Assembly: GCA_030562195.1 (NCBI GenBank)
Contig: JAUJPP010000005.1
Coordinates: 35,513,106-35,577,105, forward strand
Reading direction: 5' to 3'
Origin: Nipponacmea schrenckii
Lineage: Eukaryota; Mollusca; Gastropoda; Lottiidae
DNA length: 64,000 nucleotides
Below the pieces are notes generated by a model, which saw only the letters and a program-made list of their open reading frames with translations, was not told where the DNA came from and searched no databases. The translations under genes were made by a program, and so were the position numbers. Positions 57,640-64,000 of the stretch are shown piece after piece. Each line of letters opens with the position of its first letter. The first letter of the stretch is position 1.

Positions 57640-59014
57640 GTTCTTCCAAGTTTTGCAGTGTCTTCACCATTTGGCAATCTTTACCTTCCAACAACAAGGT
57701 CAACCTGCGTTCACCTTCAAACGCAATGTCTTCAAGTGGTGCTAGAACAATGTTTATTCCTAAATCCAAATCTTTCCATAACACACGAGAGGCCTTATCT
57801 CACGCGAGTAGAACTTGAAGCGTTAAATTTACTAAGAAAAGACGAAAGCATCGTCATTAAAAAGAGTGACAAAGATTCATGTTGCGTTATATTAAATAGG
57901 GAAGATTACATTGAATCATCCTTAACACTATGCAATTTTACCGGAGCCAATTTTTAAAGAAACTGCTAATATGATAAGCAATATTCTTGACGATTTAGTT
58001 AAAACAAGTCATTTAAAACAGAAACAATATGACTATCTTTCTGCCAAACCTGATTGCCGTGAGAGACACTTATACACTTTGCCTAAAATTCATAAGAATC
58101 CTACCAAGGATTGGTTCATGCCTAATAGAATCCATAAAGGCCGCCCGATTATCGCTGACTGTGGTAGTGAGTCGTATGCAGTGTCAGAATACATTGATCA
58201 TTTCTTACTACAACTAGCATGTCAACATCTAGCCTACCTTAAGGACACAACTGACTTTGTCAAAATCTACAAGTCCCTCCAAATGCTATATTAATTTCTT
58301 TTGACGTAACTTCTATCTACACCAATATCGACAACACTACTGGCCTAATGCTAGTTCGCAAAGCTTTCAATAGAAACCCAATTCGAGACAGACCCGACGA
58401 TGCAATTCTACAGCTTTTAGAGATTTGTCTTAGCCGCAATGATTTCACATTTAATGGTAAAACATATCTACAAACATCAGGTACAGCCATTGGCAAAAGA
58501 TTTGCCCCATCATACGCAAACCTTTTCATGGCAGAGTGGGAACGTGAGGTATTACCCTTTTGTCCATTTGACCCACTTTTTTATGGACGCTTTTTAGATG
58601 ACATTTTCATAGTTTGGACTTACTCTATAGAACAATTTTGGCAATTTTTTTTAAATCCTCAACAACCACCACCCGTCCATAAAACTAACGGCCAACGTCA
58701 GCCACAAAAGCATAGATTTTCTCGATACCACTGTCTTTAAAGGAGATTCCATAGCAAAGACAAATAAATTAGATATTAAAGTATATTTCAAAGAAACCGA
58801 CACTCATCAACTTTTGGATAAGAGCTTATTTCATCCAAAACATACTTTTTCTGGAATATTTAAGTCACAAGTTATGCGATTTCACCGAATTTGCACAAGG
58901 TCTTCTGATTTCAACCAAGCCTGTACTATTGTTTTCTCAAAACTGAAAGAGCGTGGATACTCTAAACGATTTTTACGAAACAAAAAATTCCACCTTAGCA
59001 TAGATAGAAGCTAA
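57640..59014 (+). pseudogene. PLE2 reverse transcriptase
   Basis: In order: LLRKDESIVIKKSDKDSCCV and NREDYIESSL; then YDYLSAKPD with LYTLPKIHKNP; GRPIIADCGSESYAVSEYID; motif A SFDVTSIYTNI in another frame near 58300; TSGTAIGKRFAPSYANLFMA; the catalytic motif GRFLDDIFIVW near 58590; and after a further shift IDFLDTTVFKG, TDTHQLLDKSLFHPKHTFSG. Both catalytic Asp motifs survive; stops and shifts near 57950, 58270 and 58690 break the frame. Confidence 0.9.
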
Positions 59015-59039
59015 AAATAGACTTAATGCCGAAGTACCT

Positions 59040-59667
59040 CCAGGCTTAAGGAGTGCCCCGTGTATGTCAACTAGATGCAAAACATGTCCCTTTATATCAG
59101 AAGTATTTTCTAAGTAACTCTACGAATGAAAGATACCCGATCCAAGAGCACCTTACATGTGAAAACTCGAATGTAATATACTTAATTTCATGTAAATAAT
59201 GTCCATAACAATATATCAGGGAAACAAAAAGCAAATTACGCACTCGTTTTAATGCTCACAGATCAGATATGAAATTAATAAAAGACAAGCCTGTTTCTAA
59301 TCATTTCAATCTTGACGACCATTCACTTGACGATCTCACCATAACCCCAGTTGAACGCATAGAAATCGACTTACCCGAAGATGAAACTAACAAATTCCGT
59401 CAATCTAGAGAAGCCCATTGGATTGAGACATTAAATACAGCAAGACGCATGGGACTCAATATTCACCACAGTGTAGGCATATCACCCTTTCTAGTCCCCT
59501 CCAATTCAACCAGTAATAAAGCAAGCAAGATAGTTCAAGTCCATTATAAGAGTCTTCAAGAGAAATTTCCTCATGTCCATAAACAGAAAATGATAGTGGC
59601 AAATTCCAAAAATCAGAACTTAAATGACAACCTTGTTCATAGCAAACTAAAAACAATCTGTACTTAA
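59040..59667 (+). pseudogene. PLE2 GIY-YIG endonuclease
   Basis: A Cys motif (CMSTRCKTCPF) precedes the GIY-YIG core with YLISCK, QYIRETKSKLRTRFNAHRSD, then SNHFNLDDHSLDDLTITPVE and REAHWIETLNTARRMGLN. Family members have YIGETK; here Arg replaces Gly in that motif. Stops around 59115 and 59200 interrupt the first half; 59269-59667 is open. Confidence 0.85.
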
Positions 59668-59849
59668 TAGGTACTATTCTTCTCGCCCATTGGGTGGGTT
59701 ATTTTTTTCTAATTTCAGATCAGAAGTGAAGAAAATCATCCAACAGATCCAGATCCCCATTTCTCAATAAAATATTTGCTCCACCCTAGGCCTGTACATC
59801 TGGGAGATTCAATCCCTGCCTTCCCCGAAATAACACAGTATACTGAAAT

Positions 59850-60285
59850 ATCGTCAATATTAAACTTGTTCAAGATTTCAACAATATATTCACACCAAAT
59901 TTTATTCAAATCAGATGAAAACTGTAATCTCTATAACATCCACGAGTCAATTTTGACACTTTTTGACTAAGTCAAGAGCAATAACTCAAAACCCATTCAT
60001 AGAAAATTCGTCAAGCTCTCAAGATTTCATCAATATACATTATCACAGCAAATTTTATTCAAATCTAAAGAAAAATGTAGTTTTTCGCGTTCACAAGACA
60101 ATTTTGACGCGTTTTGACTAAGTCACGAGCAATAACTCAAACACCATTCATTGAAATATCGTCAATATAGAACTTGTCCGAGATCTCATCAATACAAATG
60201 ATCACTGCAAATTTCATTCAAATCCGAGTTCGAGTTCACAAGTCAATTAATTGTGGACGGACGGACAGGGGTGACGACAATATAT
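59850..60285 (-). repeat. ~140-bp tandem array ending in a GGACGGACAGGGGTGACGAC tract
   Basis: Three units share ATCGTCAATAT...AACTTGT, CAAATTTTATTCAAATC and GACTAAGTCACGAGCAATAACTCAA. The outer end GGACGGACAGGGGTGACGACAATAT is the reverse complement of the start of the array at 9140 (ATTGTTGTCGCCCCTGTCCGTC), so both belong to one superfamily. Confidence 0.75.
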
Positions 60286-60299
60286 TCGACCACATTATA

Positions 60300-63180
60300 A
60301 TGAGGGCGTTGAAAACGATAGAACTGGCTATTTGTGTTGACTTATATTAGTTCGAAATAATTATCTTGATGATAAACCTATTCGCTGTCGAAATATCCCA
60401 CAAACCGGATACAATCAAGACTTTTTGTCCGGTCAACACCCTGTGATTCAATTTCAATTTTTTGGGAAAAAGGATATTTTCCGTTTGTGATTCATTTATA
60501 CTTTTATGAATAAAAAAAAATAAACAAGACAATTTTTTAAATTACAACAGGGACAACATTTTATACTGGATAAAGGGTGTTTTCTTTTGGACAACACCAC
60601 TCTTAATTTCCAATTCAAAACATTGTGGTCACTTTATGTTTTAACACGTTAAAGGAATGACATGGGCTCGCTTTCTAGTATTTTTTCGATTTAATTTACT
60701 AAATCTACGTATTATGTTACGTTGTAAGATGAATTTACGTACCTGGGTCCACAACAAAAATTAAGATTTTGTGTGAAGCGGGGCCCACTGAAGTAATTGA
60801 TATAATATACAAAATAGTTCATTTAAATCATTTAAGCCCCATCAATTCGTAAAATGAAAATCGATTTCTACATCTGCATTTAATGGTTTAATTAAGATAA
60901 CTTTCGTTCGTTTTTAATAAGCTTTTTTATCTTTAATTTAGTTACATCAGTTAAGATCTTACTTCGAGACTCTTAATTGGGTTTTAGGCCTCAGAGTGGA
61001 TTATGAAAATTTTAAACCTGGCTCTAGAATAGAATAGAATACAGCTCTATTGATCAGTAAATATACCTGCTCCAAAAAAAAAAAAAAAAAATGCATCATT
61101 TCGAAAAAGACTAAGTAATTATCAATAAAGATGGATTTGATTATTGAAAAACGCTTAATGAATTTATTAAGCGTTTTAAAAAATGACTCAGTTTTATGAG
61201 TTTTCCAGATTTAAAAGGATTTGTTACTTTATGACACCAGGTAAGTTCATTGATGAACATAATTATACTCATATTGACCATTCCTGAGAACTAAAATCTT
61301 ATGTTCATATCATCAGTATATACATTTAAACGTGATCAAATTGATTTACGGATAACCCAATCTGTTGACGCGCACAAAATTGACACATTTCGAGAAGCAT
61401 TAGACACTGAATATACCTGGCGTCAGAGTCACACATGTATGCATGGAATTCAGTTCTTTTCATCAATTATATCTGATATCTAACTACTGTCTACTGCATA
61501 TTCTTAGATAAATCCAAATTGTTCAATATAAGAAGAAGATTGGTATTTCAACTTTGTCTTGAAAATAATTCCCATAGCCAGTTAAAACCGTATAAATGTT
61601 CTGGAAGCCGATTATTTTTTGTAATTATAGAATCGTAAGTCGGGTTTAACTTTTAATCTACCATCTGGCTGGGATTTGTAATGATATACACAGTCACTTA
61701 TACTTATACATGTAGTTTACTTGTTATTAAAGATAATACCAAAATGAGATCAATGTCTGCAATTAAGATTACCTATCTCAAAGAGTAAGCCAGAGTGAAT
61801 ACACCTATTTCAAGCAAGGCAACGTTGTTAGGATGCTTTGTAGACAAAGGTGCTCTCATACCGACTTTGCAACTGACAAAATCAAGAGCAACCGAGTGTC
61901 ATATAGGAAACAGCTGTGCGTTTCTGATCAATCGCTTGATCGGTCGACCTGAACGTACCACATTTTACTTCATTTATTGGGTGGGTGTAGTGCTAAACAG
62001 TTTTGTTTGGTGTTGTCATCCAGTTGAATATTGATGATTCAACCGATAATGACAGTACAAGTGATGATATGTACGAGTTCATACCGTGTGAATAGATGTC
62101 CTATTATAACTACAGCAGATTTTATCTTTGTTTATGTTGGTAATATTATATGGAACTGACACGATCCTTCTATCAATATGTTATCTACTTCCCGTTTACA
62201 GATTATCAACTGATATCACTCATCGATATCCGGATTGTTTCGTGTATGTTTAAAACTAAAGGTCAATCTGGAAAATGTCACCAAAGATAGTGGTAGTGAC
62301 TATCCTGAAATGTTTGATTGTTAAAGGTTAACCAGCATTTTTAATCAACCAGATACAGTGTTCGTGTAAGAAACAATAACAATTCAACCAATCGTAATCT
62401 ATTGATCCTTGATTCGTCACTTACATCTTGCTGAAACGTGACTTCATCAAATTTTATCCATGTTCAGAATAGAACAAACAATCTTAAATGTTAGTGCAGT
62501 TCACTTACTTATATTTATAGTATCAATGCCTAACGTCTACTGATGTTCTGTAACTTCTTGATTCTCAGCAGCAGTTTGTTTGGTAATTGTTTCGTCGTAA
62601 AACACATGCAGTCACCCGCAAAACAAATGCTTCAAGCTTCAAGCTATAACAAAACCTTGATCCCTCTCACTATTGATAAATGTATTCATGCTCATCGAGT
62701 CACTGTCTCACTTTACAAAAAAATATCATTTGCTTTGCAGTATAAAATGCTTACAAGATATATCAAGTAAGTTATCATCTCATTCAAGATTGTCCTCGAG
62801 ACGGGTTAAATATACTTTACAGTTATGCTGACCATTATACGAATAACAGCTAGGCAGCTAATTGAATTAGAACTGTACCATAGGAATTTGGGATAATATG
62901 ATTAAAATATAATTTTTTTTTTAACACGAAACTAATTCATATTAAATTGACTTACTGAGAAGAGGGTCTCGGAAGATTTGTAATGTATTTATAAATTACA
63001 TTATTCACTCTCCTGCAAAACTCTGCGGAATTTAAGATATTTATAATAATATTTAGAACTAAACGAAAATAAATTATCACAGCTTTCGAGCTGGGCTTCT
63101 TAATTTCAGTAATCCGCTATTAAATGCTTATTTTTTGTTCGATTTACCTCAAAACTTGTGTGTGAATTCTTGAGAGAACG
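60300..63180. other. intergenic; one MITE fragment, no gene recognised
   Basis: 61035-61315 is a diverged copy of the interior of the TTAA MITE at 6191-6536 (ATTGATCAGTAAATATACNTGCT ... GACACCAGGTAAGTTC), without clear ends. The other open frames here (60-79 codons) show no motif. Confidence 0.55.
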
Positions 63181-63277
63181 GGGAACGGTAACTTGGTTAC
63201 AAGAAATTTGGTCACCAGAAATATGGTCACAGTAATACGGGCACATGGTAATTTGGTCACAGTAATACGGGCACGTT
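63181..63277 (+). repeat. second copy of the GGTCACAGTAATACGGGCAC minisatellite
   Basis: GGGAACGGTAACTTGGTTACAAGAAATTTGGTCACC followed by two GGTCACAGTAATACGGGCAC units, equal to the left half of the block at 17652; the inverted half is missing. Confidence 0.85.
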
Positions 63278-63618
63278 ATTAAAACTTCCAGTGCAACAGT
63301 ATATGTGGTCAGTTGTTTGCCTTCCTGAATAAAACTTGTCTTTTTTAACTGTTTGTTGACAGGGCTAAGCCAAACGTTTCGATGATTTTGTAATATAATT
63401 TGTGTTAAGGACTAAGATTTGCGTAAATTAGTGAATTTGATTGGTGCTAAATGTTGTAAATTGGTGAGGAATTTGGCGTCACCTACAAAGCTAGCTAGGA
63501 GTTATAAATCATTGGTGGAAATCTTAATAAAATATTTTCATCCAGTACCATAAGTAACTGTATAGAGACTGAAATTCTATTCTCGAGTACGTAAGATAGA
63601 GAATCTAGATAAGTTATC

Positions 63619-64000
63619 ATGGCGCAGGTTTGGATATTGTTACTATGGATTGTATTTTCTGTGGAGTCAATGACGATAGAATTCATAGAAGATTATTATA
63701 AGAGAAAATATGACCCTGGAGAAGGCCATAGAACTCTCAGCGGGAACGGAAGCAACAAACAAGAATATTTAAGATATATTCGACCAGGTGTTGAGAAACT
63801 TGGTGAGACTGAGGTAAGCCACTATTTTGTGAAAACAAAACGGAACTTTAATAACAAACATAAAGAACATGATTGTGGTAATAGTTCATGTCAGGTGGAT
63901 TCAAGAAAAGACTCTGCTGATAGTATTTCATGTTATCGCTGTGATGGTAAACATTATACAGTATATAGAGAAGATAAGATTAATTCTGTGAGGGAAGGAG
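63619..64000 (+). CDS. secreted protein, first exon(s), open at window end
   Basis: The ATG at 63619 opens a frame that runs 127 codons to the end of the window without a stop, unusual for this AT-rich DNA. It starts MAQVWILLLWIVFSVESM, a signal peptide with likely cleavage after VES or SM. The mature part is basic and polar (EDYYKRKYDPGEGHRTL, KQEYLRYIRPGVEKLGE) and has a Cys pair in CGNSSC and another in SCYRCDG, with N-glycosylation sequons (NGS, NSS). A GTAAGC after GGTGAGACTGAG (63813) could be a donor, giving a shorter first exon. I do not recognise the family. Confidence 0.6.
   Translation, partial: MAQVWILLLWIVFSVESMTIEFIEDYYKRKYDPGEGHRTLSGNGSNKQEYLRYIRPGVEKLGETEVSHYFVKTKRNFNNKHKEHDCGNSSCQVDSRKDSADSISCYRCDGKHYTVYREDKINSVREG

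Larger units (their letters stand above)
57300..59670 (+). mobile_element. second Penelope-like retroelement, frameshifted
   Basis: One full-direction PLE: a Pro/Gln/Asn-rich N-terminus, an RT domain with the LPKIHK motif, and a C-terminal GIY-YIG nuclease. The RT belongs to the Penelope/Poseidon-like branch and differs from the element at 3-4.7 kb. At least four frame changes make it inactive. No hammerhead core was noticed at its ends. Confidence 0.88.

Overview
The window is animal (metazoan) genomic DNA: AT-rich, intron-rich and full of transposable-element debris, with GT-AG introns, AATAAA signals and no bacterial operon structure. The gene content (an invertebrate CLCN6 orthologue and a neuropeptide precursor resembling the molluscan NdWFamide type) and the Cys/GIY-YIG Penelope elements suggest a mollusc, probably a gastropod. 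That taxonomic call is inference.

Host genes. (1) The 3' two thirds of a CLCN6-type endosomal Cl-/H+ exchanger gene lies on the + strand as 16 phase-consistent exons from 4756 to 28397 (613 codons; the N-terminal exons are not in the window). (2) Inside its large intron 13, on the opposite strand, is a compact two-exon secreted precursor of 83 residues (24592 to 21415): signal peptide, then His-Trp-Tyr-Gly-Lys-Arg, then a C-terminal acidic/helical spacer. This reads as an HWY-amide precursor of NdWFamide-like layout. (3) A secreted-protein first exon starts at 63619 and is still open at the window end.

Mobile elements. 2.9-4.7 kb: a Penelope-like element (PLE) with an inverted 5' half and a type I hammerhead ribozyme motif. 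13.6-15.1 kb: a 5'-truncated L1/Tx1-like LINE in a CLCN6 intron. 32.1-32.8 kb: a deleted Tc1 transposase. 35.4-41.7 kb (- strand): a 5'-truncated Ty3/gypsy element with one 917-bp LTR, gag, PR, RT, RNase H, IN, and an unusual extra ORF encoding a KCTD-like BTB/T1 domain. 44.3-54.2 kb: a ~9.9-kb element whose inverted ends are arrays of a CACCTAGGTG-containing unit; it holds two inward-pointing decayed genes, an rve-type integrase on + and a SAM/HECT (G2E3-like) E3-ligase-like gene on -. 57.3-59.7 kb: a second, frameshifted PLE. Several MITEs with clear TIR/TSDs are at 6.2, 7.5, 34.6 and 43.1 kb.

Tandem repeats: a ~150-bp unit array with GTCCGT tracts (9.1-10.4 kb) and a related array around the second PLE; a head-to-head minisatellite at 17.65-18.0 kb with a second partial copy at 63.2 kb; a ~1.06-kb direct duplication at 47.75-49.67 kb that copies a HECT-region exon. 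Remaining stretches (1-2 kb, 28.5-32 kb, 32.8-34.6 kb, 41.7-43.1 kb, 54.2-56.9 kb, 60.3-63.2 kb) show no gene I can support.
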